The notes beneath the pieces are model-generated. The model was given only the letters and a program-made list of their open reading frames with translations. It had not been told where the DNA came from and did not search any database. From Verrucomicrobiota bacterium (lineage in GTDB: Bacteria; Verrucomicrobiota; Kiritimatiellia; CAIVKH01), in assembly GCA_024233345.1 (NCBI GenBank), contig JACKPT010000009.1, positions 62,001-126,000 of the forward strand: DNA of 64,000 bases. The letters run 5' to 3'. Of this stretch, positions 43,656 through 51,946 are shown in pieces (within the stretch, counting starts at the first letter, position 1; each line of letters begins with the position of its first letter). The position numbers and the translations under genes were made by a program.

Positions 43656-45974
43656 ATGCAGACAAAGGAAATCACGTTCAAACATGTCGGCCAGGGGATC
43701 CCCCGGCGGGATGGTGATGAAAAGGTCCGGGGGCTGGCCCGGTATGTGGATGACCTGAATATTCCCGACTGCTGGTACGGGGTTGCGGTGCGCTCTCCCG
43801 TGGCTCACGGTCGGCTCAAGACGCTCCGCTATGACCCGGCCTTCGATTTTGACCAGGTCTGTGTGGTCACCCCCGAGGATATTCCCGGTAAAAACATTGT
43901 GGACATGATGGGGCAGGACATGCCGTTTCTTGCCCATGACCTGATCCGGTACCGGGGGGAGCCGCTGGCCCTGGTTGCCGCGCCGACCCGGCAGCTAGCC
44001 GAACAGGCCGCCGCCCATATCCAGCCGGACATCGACCCGCTAGAGCCCCTCTACACCCTGGAGGAGGTGATCGCCCTCCACAAGACTGATCGCTCCAAGC
44101 TGGATGAACTTTCCGCTCAGACGATTATCAAGGGCTCGGTTGACGAGGGCCTGGCCGCCGCCGACAAGGTGATCGAGGGCGAATATTGGGCCGGGCATCA
44201 GGAGCAGTTGTATATCGAGCCCCAGGGTATGGTGGCAATTCCCGAAAAGGATGGCGGGGTCTTCTTGCAGGGTAGCCTGCAGTGTCCCTACTACATTGCC
44301 CCCGAATTGATCGTGACCCTGGGCCTGCCACTGGAAAAAATCCGGGTCAAGCAGGCTGCGGTGGGTGGAGCCTTCGGCGGCAAAGAGGAGTTTCCGACCC
44401 TGGTTGCCGGCTACTGTGCACTGCTGGCGATGAAGTCCGGCAAGCCGGTGAAGATGGTCTATGACCGGTGTCAGGATATTCGCTATTCAACCAAGCGCCA
44501 TCCCGCGTGGATGAAGTATCGGGTGGGGTTAAAGAACGATGGTACCATCACGGCAATCCATGTGGATTTTGTGCTCGATGGCGGCGCCTACACCACCTTA
44601 AGTCCAGTGGTTCTCTATCGGGGAATTCTTCACACCACCCTCGGATACAACTGCGAGCATGTGTTTGTCGATGGCCGGGTCTACCGGACCCATACCTTTC
44701 CCGATGGTGCGTTCCGCGGGTTTGGCGCTCCCCAGGCCATCTGGGGACTGGAATCCCACATGCAGGAATGCGCGGATGCCCTCGGCATGGATGCCGAAGT
44801 GTTCCGGCTGAAGAACTATCTGCGGGCCGGCGACAAAACCGGGACCGGGCAGGTGATCAGTGCGGAGATGGATCCCCCCGCCGTCATGCTCGAAACCTTG
44901 AAACGCTCCGACTTTGTCAATCGTCGTACTCTCAACACCTACGGCGTTCCCCGGGATGGAAAATTCTTTGGTGTCGGCGTGGCCTTCTTTGGTCATGGCT
45001 CCGGCTTTACCGGGGATGGCGAGATGAGGCTGCAATCCAAGGCCGCGCTGGATCTGGACTGGCTCCCCAATGGTAAGCCCGGGGTTAATATCCGGATCAG
45101 CTCGACCGAAATGGGGCAGGGCACCCTGACCATCATGCCTCAGATCGCGGCTGACGGACTCAAGATTCCCATGGCCTGTGTCGACTGCCCGCTCCCCGAT
45201 ACCAAATATGTACCGGACAGCGGACCGACCGTGGCCTCGCGCACCGCGATGGTGGTGGGCAGTACGGTGTATGGCGCGGCGGAAAAAATGAAGGCCCTCC
45301 TCGAACAGTACGCCTCCGATGCGTTCTTTGGCGGACATCCCTGTCATCTCGAAGATGGGGTGTTGACCTGTTCCGCCGTTTCTCAATCGCAAACCTTTGA
45401 GGACGTGGCCCGCCGTCTTCTGGAAGAAAAAGGCATGCAGCGGGTGGTCCATCAGTTCAAACTGCCCGACACCGTGGTCTGGGACCAGAAGACCTTCAAG
45501 GGCGACTCCTATCCATCCTATTCATGGAGCGCCAATATCGTTGAAGTGGAAATCGACGCCCTGACCCTGGAGATCAAGCTGAAGAAGGCGACCTCGGTTT
45601 GGGATATCGGCCGCCTGATGAATCCGGTGCTTGCCAAGGGACAAATCGAAGGGGGGCTCACCCAGGCGCTCGGTTATGCCCTGATGGAAAAGATGGGCAT
45701 TCGCGATGGGTTGTTTGATGCCGACCGGATGCAGACCTACGTGGTCCCCACTTCTCTCGACACCCCGGAGTTCGACATCCACTTTATGGAGTATCCTTAT
45801 CCCCACGCCGCCCCCGGCGCCAAGGGGGTTGGAGAAATTCCCATGGATGGCCTGGCCCCCGCGATCGCCAACGCGATCAAGGCGGCAACCGGCATTCGGA
45901 TGAATCGCATTCCCATCACCCCGGAATCCCTGTGGGAAGCCATGCCATCCACCCGCAAGGAGATCGCATCATGA
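43656..45974 (+). CDS. Molybdenum hydroxylase, Mo-cofactor subunit
   Basis: This 772-residue subunit is of the xanthine dehydrogenase/aldehyde oxidoreductase family and holds the molybdopterin active site. Seen are the N-terminal VGQGIPRRDGDEKVRGLARYVDD, the cofactor loops GAFGGKEEF and GAFRGFGAPQ, SSTEMGQGTLT, and the C-terminal GAKGVGEIP with the catalytic Glu. The ATG at 43656 follows a GGTGG site. Order large - 2Fe2S - FAD with two ATGA overlaps is a full three-subunit enzyme. The substrate (purine, aldehyde or N-heterocycle) cannot be told; no purine genes are nearby. Confidence 0.92.
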   Translation: MQTKEITFKHVGQGIPRRDGDEKVRGLARYVDDLNIPDCWYGVAVRSPVAHGRLKTLRYDPAFDFDQVCVVTPEDIPGKNIVDMMGQDMPFLAHDLIRYRGEPLALVAAPTRQLAEQAAAHIQPDIDPLEPLYTLEEVIALHKTDRSKLDELSAQTIIKGSVDEGLAAADKVIEGEYWAGHQEQLYIEPQGMVAIPEKDGGVFLQGSLQCPYYIAPELIVTLGLPLEKIRVKQAAVGGAFGGKEEFPTLVAGYCALLAMKSGKPVKMVYDRCQDIRYSTKRHPAWMKYRVGLKNDGTITAIHVDFVLDGGAYTTLSPVVLYRGILHTTLGYNCEHVFVDGRVYRTHTFPDGAFRGFGAPQAIWGLESHMQECADALGMDAEVFRLKNYLRAGDKTGTGQVISAEMDPPAVMLETLKRSDFVNRRTLNTYGVPRDGKFFGVGVAFFGHGSGFTGDGEMRLQSKAALDLDWLPNGKPGVNIRISSTEMGQGTLTIMPQIAADGLKIPMACVDCPLPDTKYVPDSGPTVASRTAMVVGSTVYGAAEKMKALLEQYASDAFFGGHPCHLEDGVLTCSAVSQSQTFEDVARRLLEEKGMQRVVHQFKLPDTVVWDQKTFKGDSYPSYSWSANIVEVEIDALTLEIKLKKATSVWDIGRLMNPVLAKGQIEGGLTQALGYALMEKMGIRDGLFDADRMQTYVVPTSLDTPEFDIHFMEYPYPHAAPGAKGVGEIPMDGLAPAIANAIKAATGIRMNRIPITPESLWEAMPSTRKEIAS

Positions 45975-46465
45975 ACCCGGAAACCGAACGAACCTGGATC
46001 ATCAATGGCGAAAAAATGTCGGTGACGTTTCCGCCGGGCCGCCGCTTGCTCGATGTTCTGCGGGAAGATCTCAAGTTGACCGGCACCAAAGAGGGCTGTG
46101 GCGAGGGCGAGTGCGGGGCATGCACGGTGATTGTGGACGGTGAGTTGATTGTGTCCTGTCTTTTGGCCGCGGGCCAAGTGCCAGATGGTGCGGAGATCAT
46201 GACGGTGGAGGGGCTGGAAAAAACCGAGGGCGGTCGCCTCCTGCAGGCATCGTATGTCGAGAAAGGCGCGGCCCAATGCGGATTTTGCATCCCGGGAATG
46301 ATCATGTCCTCGTACCACCTGTTGTCGCGTGGGGAACCGCTCAGCCAGCCCATTATTCGCGAAGCCCACGCCGGCAATATCTGCCGCTGCACCGGGTATG
46401 AAAAGATCATGGAAGCGGTCAGTGCTGCCGCTGAGCATTGGCCGAAAAGCGAGGCAAAATCATGA
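45971..46465 (+). CDS. Molybdenum hydroxylase, 2Fe-2S subunit
   Basis: This 164-residue subunit carries two 2Fe-2S clusters that pass electrons from the molybdenum centre to FAD. The plant-ferredoxin-like cluster is CGEGECGACTVIVDG plus a later Cys (VSCLL), and the second cluster is CGFCIPGM and CRCTGYEKI. The ATG overlaps the previous stop; a longer frame lies within that gene. Confidence 0.95.
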   Translation: MNPETERTWIINGEKMSVTFPPGRRLLDVLREDLKLTGTKEGCGEGECGACTVIVDGELIVSCLLAAGQVPDGAEIMTVEGLEKTEGGRLLQASYVEKGAAQCGFCIPGMIMSSYHLLSRGEPLSQPIIREAHAGNICRCTGYEKIMEAVSAAAEHWPKSEAKS

Positions 46466-47373
46466 GCGTGTCTCTGCGGTGTGTGGAAGCGTCGGACCTG
46501 TTACTGCCCGGTAGTCTGCCGGAAGCCCTCGCGATGATGGCGGAACCTGAACCCCCGACCCCGCTGGCCGGCGGAACGGACTTGATGGTCCAATGCGAGG
46601 CCGGTGCCCGCAAGCCGCCCGCGCGATTGCTCAGCCTCAAGCAGCTCCCGGAGCTGAAGGGGATCGATGAAGCGGACGATACAATCCGCATCGGAGCGGG
46701 AGCGACGCACTGGCAGATTCGAAATCATGCCGATGTGAAGGTCGGGTTGCCCGGACTCGTCGAAGCGGTTTCGATGGTCGGGGGGCGGCAGATCCAGACC
46801 ATGGGGACAATCGGAGGCAGCCTCGCCAATGGAAGTCCGGCCGGGGACATTGCTCCCTACCTGCTTATTGCCGATGCGGTGGTGGAAGTTGCCTCCATCG
46901 AGGGCACTCGCCAGATCCCCATCCGCAATTTCCTCATCGACTACCGGAAGATCGACCTCAAGCCGAATGAATTAATCGTGGCGGTGACTTGCAAGGTCCT
47001 GCCCGAGGGCGCAAAGGAAGGCTGGCGAAAGCTCGGTCCCCGTGCCGCCCAGGCGATCTCCAAAATTATGGGCAACTACCGGGGGAAGATCGTGGATGGT
47101 GTGATCGAATCCTTCGCGGTCTCCCTGGGAAGCGTCGCGCCCACCGCAATCCGCCTGCCGGAGGTTGAGGCCTTTCTTGTCGGCAAACCACTGAGCGAAG
47201 AAACCATCGCCGAAGCCGAACGCCTCGCCTCCGCCTCGGTGAAGCCCATCTCCGATATCCGGTCCACCGCCGAGTACCGGAAGTGGGTCGCGGGTCGACT
47301 GGTGCGAGGGTTCCTGACGAGTTTTACAAAAGGAAACGAAGGAAGCGAAGGAAGCGAAGGGTGCGAGAGTTGA
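46462..47373 (+). CDS. Molybdenum hydroxylase, FAD subunit
   Basis: This ~303-residue subunit binds FAD (PLAGGTDLMVQ and MGTIGGSLANGSPAGDIAP motifs) and hands electrons on to NAD or another acceptor. It overlaps the 2Fe-2S gene by 4 nt. The C-terminal tail KGNEGSEGSEGCES comes from a 9-bp tandem repeat (GAAGGAAGC type) and is not part of the family fold; it looks like a recent extension by repeat slippage or insertion at the gene's end. Confidence 0.92.
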   Translation: MSVSLRCVEASDLLLPGSLPEALAMMAEPEPPTPLAGGTDLMVQCEAGARKPPARLLSLKQLPELKGIDEADDTIRIGAGATHWQIRNHADVKVGLPGLVEAVSMVGGRQIQTMGTIGGSLANGSPAGDIAPYLLIADAVVEVASIEGTRQIPIRNFLIDYRKIDLKPNELIVAVTCKVLPEGAKEGWRKLGPRAAQAISKIMGNYRGKIVDGVIESFAVSLGSVAPTAIRLPEVEAFLVGKPLSEETIAEAERLASASVKPISDIRSTAEYRKWVAGRLVRGFLTSFTKGNEGSEGSEGCES

Positions 47374-47457
47374 TTGGGAGTCTTGAATAACCAACCGACT
47401 GATCTCGCTGCAAAGAGCCAATTCTTACCCAAATTACAGGAAATTAAGCATATATTG

Positions 47458-47495
47458 TTGACAAAATGAAATATGTGCATAAATATGCGCATATG
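47458..47495 (+). promoter_or_regulatory. Promoter and operator of the second VapBC pair
   Basis: TTGACA (47458-47463), 17-nt spacer, AAATAT (47481-47486), six bases, then ATG 47493: a leaderless layout. The perfect palindrome ATATGCGCATAT (47484-47495) covers the -10 element and start codon, with a similar TATGTGCATA just before. It is a plausible antitoxin operator. Confidence 0.6.
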
Positions 47496-47759
47496 AGAAC
47501 GACGGTTGAGTTGCCAGATGATATATTCCGGATGGCCAAGCGCGTAACGGTGGAGCGTGGGTGTACATTTCGAGAGTTAGTCACGACTGCTTTACAGCAT
47601 GAGTTAAGTGGGCATCGTGGGGAGAAAAAAGTTCCTCGGCGTGAATTACCTGCGATTTACTTGCCTGCAGATGCTCCAATTCTCCATATGACACCGGAAG
47701 AGTTGGCGGCAGCGGAGGCTTCGGCTGAAGCGGAAAGATTCCATGCCCTCGATCGTTGA
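47493..47759 (+). CDS. VapB-type antitoxin
   Basis: This 88-residue protein starts MRTTVELPDDIFRMAKRVTVERG, the ribbon-helix-helix start of VapB antitoxins, followed by TFRELVTTALQHEL. The C-terminal part with acidic HMTPEELAAAEAS is the likely toxin-binding tail. I use ATG 47493, which overlaps the operator; an ATG at 47466 lies inside the promoter. The toxin gene starts 17 nt before this gene ends. The layout predicts repression of its own promoter. Confidence 0.85.
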   Translation: MRTTVELPDDIFRMAKRVTVERGCTFRELVTTALQHELSGHRGEKKVPRRELPAIYLPADAPILHMTPEELAAAEASAEAERFHALDR

Positions 47760-48174
47760 TGTCAATGTCATCCTTCCGTTGATTCTGGTCCAGCACCCAC
47801 ACCGGGTGATGGCTTCGGCCTGGTGGAATGGCTGCGCCGATGAAAGCGTGATCTTCACCCTTCCAGTTCGCATGGGGACCCTTCGACTTTTGACCAATCG
47901 CGCCGTCATGGGTTCTGGAGTGCTTTCGCCGGAGTCTGCTTGGGACAGTCTGGCCACATTGACCGATGATGCCAGATCGGTGGTTCGGGATGATTCACCA
48001 ACCGGGTTGAATGTTGTCTGGCTTCGATTGGTCCGGGACCGGGAACCAACCCCAAATTTGTGGACCGATGCCTGGCTGGCCGCCTACGCAGAAGCACTGG
48101 ATTGCGGCATGGTGACCTTCGACAAAGGATATCGATCTTTCGGCCTCGCGAAGCTCCAGCTTTTGGGGCCGTGA
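47743..48174 (+). CDS. PIN-domain toxin (VapC)
   Basis: This 143-residue protein is a PIN-domain ribonuclease toxin paired with the preceding antitoxin. The first Asp is in SIVDVNVILPL, the later Asp residues in LWTDAWLAAYAEA and GMVTFDKGYRSF. The segment PVRMGTLRLLTN is typical of the TA-PIN subfamily, where the second acidic residue is variable; here I see no clear Glu at that place. Its target RNA is unknown. Confidence 0.85.
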   Translation: MPSIVDVNVILPLILVQHPHRVMASAWWNGCADESVIFTLPVRMGTLRLLTNRAVMGSGVLSPESAWDSLATLTDDARSVVRDDSPTGLNVVWLRLVRDREPTPNLWTDAWLAAYAEALDCGMVTFDKGYRSFGLAKLQLLGP

Positions 48175-48270
48175 TTGGATCGGGTAGAGCACGGGGATCG
48201 GTTTGAGATTACGCGTCAGGAGGGGGCGACCCGTAGCCAGGCTTGTGCCCGTGAACCTTTTCGTTGAAAC

Positions 48271-48573
48271 TCAGCCTTCGTAATCCACCACATGCCGCGC
48301 GGTGACGGCGTCTTTGATGAAGGGCAGGAGGGCCTGGTGGGCGGGGTGAAGACGATAGCTTTCCAGGTCTTCCCAGGATGCGAACTCTGAGATCAGGCAT
48401 AAATCACCGGCGGCATCGGAGGGAAGGGCGTTGATACCGACTTCAAGGTGCTGCAGCTCGGGAATGACCCCGGTGAGGGCTTCGAGGTCGGTTTTGATTT
48501 TGACCGCGAGCGCTTCCTTGTCGAGTCCATGGGCTTCGTCTTTCAGGTTCCACAGTACGATGTGTTTGATCAT
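48271..48573 (-). CDS. Dabb-domain stress-response protein
   Basis: This 100-residue protein has the dimeric alpha-beta barrel (Dabb) start MIKHIVLWNLKDEAHG, then LEVGINALPSDAAGDLCLISEFASWEDLESYRLHP and the conserved HVVDYE end. Members are small stress-responsive or heme/aldehyde-related proteins without a single known reaction. A GAGGGG ribosome site and a TATAAT hexamer 18 bases before the ATG are visible. It is probably monocistronic. Confidence 0.9.
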   Translation of the reverse strand: MIKHIVLWNLKDEAHGLDKEALAVKIKTDLEALTGVIPELQHLEVGINALPSDAAGDLCLISEFASWEDLESYRLHPAHQALLPFIKDAVTARHVVDYEG

Positions 48574-48592
48574 GGTATTGTCCCCTCGTTGA

Positions 48593-48928
48593 TTATAGGC
48601 CTTGGTCTGCTGCCAGCGAAAGGGTCAGACCTGCGCTGGCGCCGATGAAATCCCATACCACATCCCGCCAGCTCCAGCAGGTATTTCTTCGATGCAAGTC
48701 GTGGGCCTCCTTGCCCAGCCCTGCGGCCATGGCGATCCCCATAGCGGCGGCGGAAGCCCCGGCCTGATCGAGGTCTGCACCCTCCCGGACAATCCAGTAG
48801 GTGCCGGCGCTGATGCCTCCTGCGGCGAGAAAATGTTTGGTCTTGTCCGGGCCAGTCCAGGCATCGTCGCAGGTTCGGAAGTTCGCGCACCCGGTAAGGA
48901 TGAGGCATAGAAAAAGACAGGACCGCAT
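48593..48928 (-). CDS. YfiM/DUF2279-like lipoprotein
   Basis: This 111-residue protein has a lipoprotein signal MRSCLFLCLILTGC with lipobox LTGC, so it is lipid-anchored. The body, DKTKHFLAAGGISAGTYW, GIAMAAGLGKEAHDLH and WRDVVWDFIGASAGLTLS, fits the small YfiM/DUF2279 family with His and Asp at helix ends. Function is unknown. I take ATG 48928, which stands seven bases after TACATT with a proper -35; an upstream start would disrupt the signal sequence. Confidence 0.78.
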   Translation of the reverse strand: MRSCLFLCLILTGCANFRTCDDAWTGPDKTKHFLAAGGISAGTYWIVREGADLDQAGASAAAMGIAMAAGLGKEAHDLHRRNTCWSWRDVVWDFIGASAGLTLSLAADQGL

Positions 48929-48935
48929 GGGTGAA

Positions 48936-48964
48936 AATGTAAGGCAGAATACGGTCCTTGCCAA
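48936..48964 (-). promoter_or_regulatory. Leaderless-type promoter of the lipoprotein gene
   Basis: On the minus strand: TTGGCA (48964-48959), 17-nt spacer, TACATT (48941-48936), seven bases, ATG. Confidence 0.6.
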
Positions 48965-48992
48965 CTGCGGGCTGGCCCTCCGACAACAGACC

Positions 48993-49020
48993 TTGCTGAG
49001 TCTGTCTTGCTCGCTACACT
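48993..49020 (+). promoter_or_regulatory. Leaderless-type promoter of the DUF3820 gene
   Basis: TTGCTG (48993-48998), 16-nt spacer, TACACT (49015-49020), seven bases, ATG 49028. It is divergent from the lipoprotein promoter; their -35 boxes lie 28 bases apart. Confidence 0.55.
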
Positions 49021-49027
49021 GTTCACC

Positions 49028-49270
49028 ATGCCCAATCGCGATCCATCCAACTTGTCGGTTGATCAAGCCTATCTCCTGACGCTTGCCCGGACCCGGATGC
49101 CGTTTGGGAAATACAAGGGACGACTGTTGGTTGATCTACCGGAACCCTATGTGGTCTGGTTTCACCGCAAGGGGTTTCCCTCCGGCGAACTGGGCAAAAT
49201 GTTGTCGATCGTTTACGAGATCAAGGCCAACGGGCTCGAATACCTGTTTGATCCGCTTCGGCCCAAATAG
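49028..49270 (+). CDS. DUF3820 small protein
   Basis: This 80-residue protein has the family core TRMPFGKYKGRLLVDLPEPYVVWFHRKGFPSGELGKM-type sequence (about residues 22-58), with FGKYKGRLL and YVVWF as marks. Members are short, lone domains found in many Gram-negative bacteria; the function is unknown, though the motif recalls exonuclease-associated quorum factors. I take ATG 49028 because it lies seven bases from a good -10; the longer frame starts in the promoter. Confidence 0.82.
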   Translation: MPNRDPSNLSVDQAYLLTLARTRMPFGKYKGRLLVDLPEPYVVWFHRKGFPSGELGKMLSIVYEIKANGLEYLFDPLRPK

Positions 49271-49352
49271 GCGGCGAAATCAAAAAAAGAGGTGCACAAA
49301 ACCGGTGACTTTGTGTATTCCCTGAGAAATCCACAAACAGTCACAATGAGGT

Positions 49353-50951
49353 GTGCCCTTGCGCTTTCTTCACGTTCAACAGCTTACTGTCATCCTTTGG
49401 TCTTTCTTGAGCCTGGTGTGTTCGGGCTTTTCCCAGGGCCTGCTCATGCCATCTGGACCACCGGGGCCAACCTATCGGACGCTCGATCAGGTGGAACCGC
49501 GCATCCCCCTCTCGGAAGCCCCGGTCGCGATCACCAATGCAGGGTCTTATTATCTGACCCAAAACCTTTCCAATTTTGTCGCGATTGCCGCCAACAATGT
49601 GACGCTCGACCTGATGGGATTTTCCATTCACTCCCCATTTGGAAGCGCAATCACCATGGGATTTCCGCAAACCAATATTGTGATCCGGAATGGTTTCTTG
49701 AGCGCGGCCAATGGGAGTGGTATTGGATTCAATCTTTCTTCGATTGGCGCCAATGGGTTGATTGAGGATGTGATTGTTCAAGGTGTCTCACAGTATGGAA
49801 TTTCCGTGAAGGATGGATTCACGGTCCGCCGGTGCCAGATCAGCCAGGCCGGTGATGTCGGCATTCGAGTCGAGGGTAATTCGGTGGTCGAGGATAATCA
49901 AATTACCGGGTGTGCGATTGGGCTGCAGGGCAAAGGGCTGGGCGCTCGCTTCGCCCGCAACCTGGTTTTCGGCAATGAGGATAATTATTTATTTGTCGCT
50001 GGGGATCAGATCAATCTGTTGCTTTCGGAGATTCCCGAAGCTCTGGACTGGCCCTGCTCGGCGACGTTTGCGGGAACCCTCTCGGTGGACTCACCGGGCA
50101 CCACGGGAATCCTGGTCAATGCCGACCAGGTGACCATCGACCTTGCCGGCCATAGCCTGGTCGGCCCCGGCCAGAATGTGAACAACCGCTCCATCGGCAT
50201 CTATCAATTGTCGGACCGCCGTGGTCTCACTGTGAAGAACGGCACGATTGTCGGCTGGCGGGGCTTCCAGGATTACGGGATTCGCGCACTCGGAGAGGGC
50301 GTCCTCTTCGAGAACCTGATCGCCGTATCGAACTACTGGGGATTCCTTGGCGGAGACCGGGTGGTGGACTGCGTGGCGGCTTACAATATCAATACCGGCA
50401 TGATTGTTTCCGAGGGAACGGTCGAAGGATGCAGCGCGGTCCACAATGGGTTTGACGGGATTGCCGGATCGTACGGGTTGGTGCGCGGATGCAATGCAAT
50501 CGGCAACGGGCACGACGGGATCAGCCTGTCCCGGGGCTCAGTCATCGACTGTCTGGTCACCTCGAATGGGGTGCATGGCGTTAGCGGCAGCCAGGCCTTG
50601 GTCCGGAATGTCCTGGCAAATTATAACGGGGGGAATGGCATTGATGTGTTCAGCGATGCACAAATCTCCTCATGCATGGCCCATGAAAATGGAGCCAGCG
50701 GTTTCGCGATCGGCGGCACCGGCGTCCGAATTGAAGACTCGCATGCCCGGGAAAACCAGACCGGATTTTCTGCCGCCAGCTCCAACAACCTGTTCATCGG
50801 CAACACCACGTCCGGAAATGCCACCAACTGGAGCCTGGCCGCCGGGAATGTCGGACTCGTGGTTTCCGCAGTGCCCACCGGTCCGGTTGTGGGAGACAGC
50901 GGCGGGGCGAGTCCCGGCTCTACCAACCCCTTTGCCAACTTCACCTTCTGA
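49353..50951 (+). CDS. Secreted right-handed beta-helix protein
   Basis: This ~532-residue protein has a signal peptide (LTVILWSFLSLVCSGFS) followed by GPPGPTYRTLDQVEPR, a start motif I know from many PVC surface beta-helix proteins. After a small domain with LDLMGFSI the chain shows regular ~22-residue coils (NSVVEDNQITGCAIG, GSVIDCLVTSNGVHG, SYGLVRGCNAIGNGHDG), the pectate-lyase-like parallel beta-helix. The function may be polysaccharide binding or cleavage; no catalytic residues can be assigned. The GTG start is weak, with GAGG nearby. Confidence 0.85.
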   Translation: MPLRFLHVQQLTVILWSFLSLVCSGFSQGLLMPSGPPGPTYRTLDQVEPRIPLSEAPVAITNAGSYYLTQNLSNFVAIAANNVTLDLMGFSIHSPFGSAITMGFPQTNIVIRNGFLSAANGSGIGFNLSSIGANGLIEDVIVQGVSQYGISVKDGFTVRRCQISQAGDVGIRVEGNSVVEDNQITGCAIGLQGKGLGARFARNLVFGNEDNYLFVAGDQINLLLSEIPEALDWPCSATFAGTLSVDSPGTTGILVNADQVTIDLAGHSLVGPGQNVNNRSIGIYQLSDRRGLTVKNGTIVGWRGFQDYGIRALGEGVLFENLIAVSNYWGFLGGDRVVDCVAAYNINTGMIVSEGTVEGCSAVHNGFDGIAGSYGLVRGCNAIGNGHDGISLSRGSVIDCLVTSNGVHGVSGSQALVRNVLANYNGGNGIDVFSDAQISSCMAHENGASGFAIGGTGVRIEDSHARENQTGFSAASSNNLFIGNTTSGNATNWSLAAGNVGLVVSAVPTGPVVGDSGGASPGSTNPFANFTF

Positions 50952-50979
50952 CCGCAGCCTCCCTCCAGATTCCGCTTTT

Positions 50980-51057
50980 TTCCAACGATTGGAAACAGTA
51001 GGGTGGAAATCTTCCAAGGGTTGGAACTTTTATGAATGATTTTTCCAATCGTTGGAA
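50980..51057. promoter_or_regulatory. Three phased TTCCAA-N3-TTGGAA palindromes
   Basis: TTCCAA-CGA-TTGGAA (50980-50994), TTCCAA-GGG-TTGGAA (51012-51026) and TTCCAA-TCG-TTGGAA (51043-51057) are perfect six-base palindromes with variable centres. Their centres are 32 and 31 bp apart, three helical turns, so all lie on one face of the DNA. They end 26 bp before the dapA start and are likely operators or folded elements. Confidence 0.7.
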
Positions 51058-51082
51058 CGTTGATGGAGAAAGAGGTCTGGCT

Positions 51083-51946
51083 ATGTTGGAAGGTACATTC
51101 ACCGCGATCGTCACCCCGTTTACCGCTTCGGGCGAAGTGGACTATGAAGCATTTCGGGCGCTGATTGAGTTTCAGATTGAAGGCGGGGTGACGGGGATTG
51201 TTCCGGTGGGAACCACCGGCGAGTCGCCCACGTTGTCGATGCCGGAGCATGCAAAGGTCATCGAAACCGCAATCGAGGTTTCGGCGGGGCGGATCAAGAT
51301 CATTGCCGGCACCGGGGCGAACTCCACCAGCGAGGCATTGGAATTAACCCGGCATGCGAAGGATGCGGGCGCGGATGCGACCCTTCAGGTTACGCCCTAT
51401 TACAACAAGCCGAATGCTCTCGGGCTCACCCGCCATTTCTCCGCAGTGGCGGACCTGGGGCTGCCGGTGGTGCTGTACAATGTTCCGGGCCGCGCCGGAC
51501 GGGATATCCCGATTTCCGTGGTCGCAGAGCTTGCGAAGCATCCTCAGGTGGTGTCGATCAAGGAAGCGGGCGGCAGCGTGGACCGGGTCAGTCAGATTCT
51601 CAATGTCTGCGATATTGAAGTTCTTTCCGGTGATGACAGTCTGACCTTTCCCATGATGTCGCTGGGTGCGGTCGGGGTGATCAGTGTCGCCTCAAATATC
51701 GCCCCCGCCCCGGTCTCGCAACTGGTGGCCCATGCCCTGGCCGGCCGATGGAATGAAGCCCGGGCTCTGCATTTTCAGTACTACAGCCTGTTCAATGATC
51801 TGTTCCTCGATACCAACCCGGTCCCGGTCAAGGCGGCTTTGGCGATGATGGGCAAAATCGAAGAGTCCTACCGGCTCCCGCTGGCTCCGATGACCGATGA
51901 ACTGAAGGCGAAGCTCCGGAAAACGATGACTTCTGTTGGCTTGTGA
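51083..51946 (+). CDS. dapA: 4-hydroxy-tetrahydrodipicolinate synthase
   Basis: DapA condenses pyruvate with aspartate semialdehyde, the first step of the diaminopimelate branch to lysine and peptidoglycan. Key residues are visible: GTTGESPTLS (Thr pair), the Tyr of LYNVPGRAGRD and the Schiff-base Lys of VVSIKEAGG. Length, 287 residues, is normal. The ATG at 51083 follows GAGG; a longer frame starts between the palindromes. The stop TGA is also the first base triplet of an inverted repeat that begins the next element. Confidence 0.96.
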   Translation: MLEGTFTAIVTPFTASGEVDYEAFRALIEFQIEGGVTGIVPVGTTGESPTLSMPEHAKVIETAIEVSAGRIKIIAGTGANSTSEALELTRHAKDAGADATLQVTPYYNKPNALGLTRHFSAVADLGLPVVLYNVPGRAGRDIPISVVAELAKHPQVVSIKEAGGSVDRVSQILNVCDIEVLSGDDSLTFPMMSLGAVGVISVASNIAPAPVSQLVAHALAGRWNEARALHFQYYSLFNDLFLDTNPVPVKAALAMMGKIEESYRLPLAPMTDELKAKLRKTMTSVGL

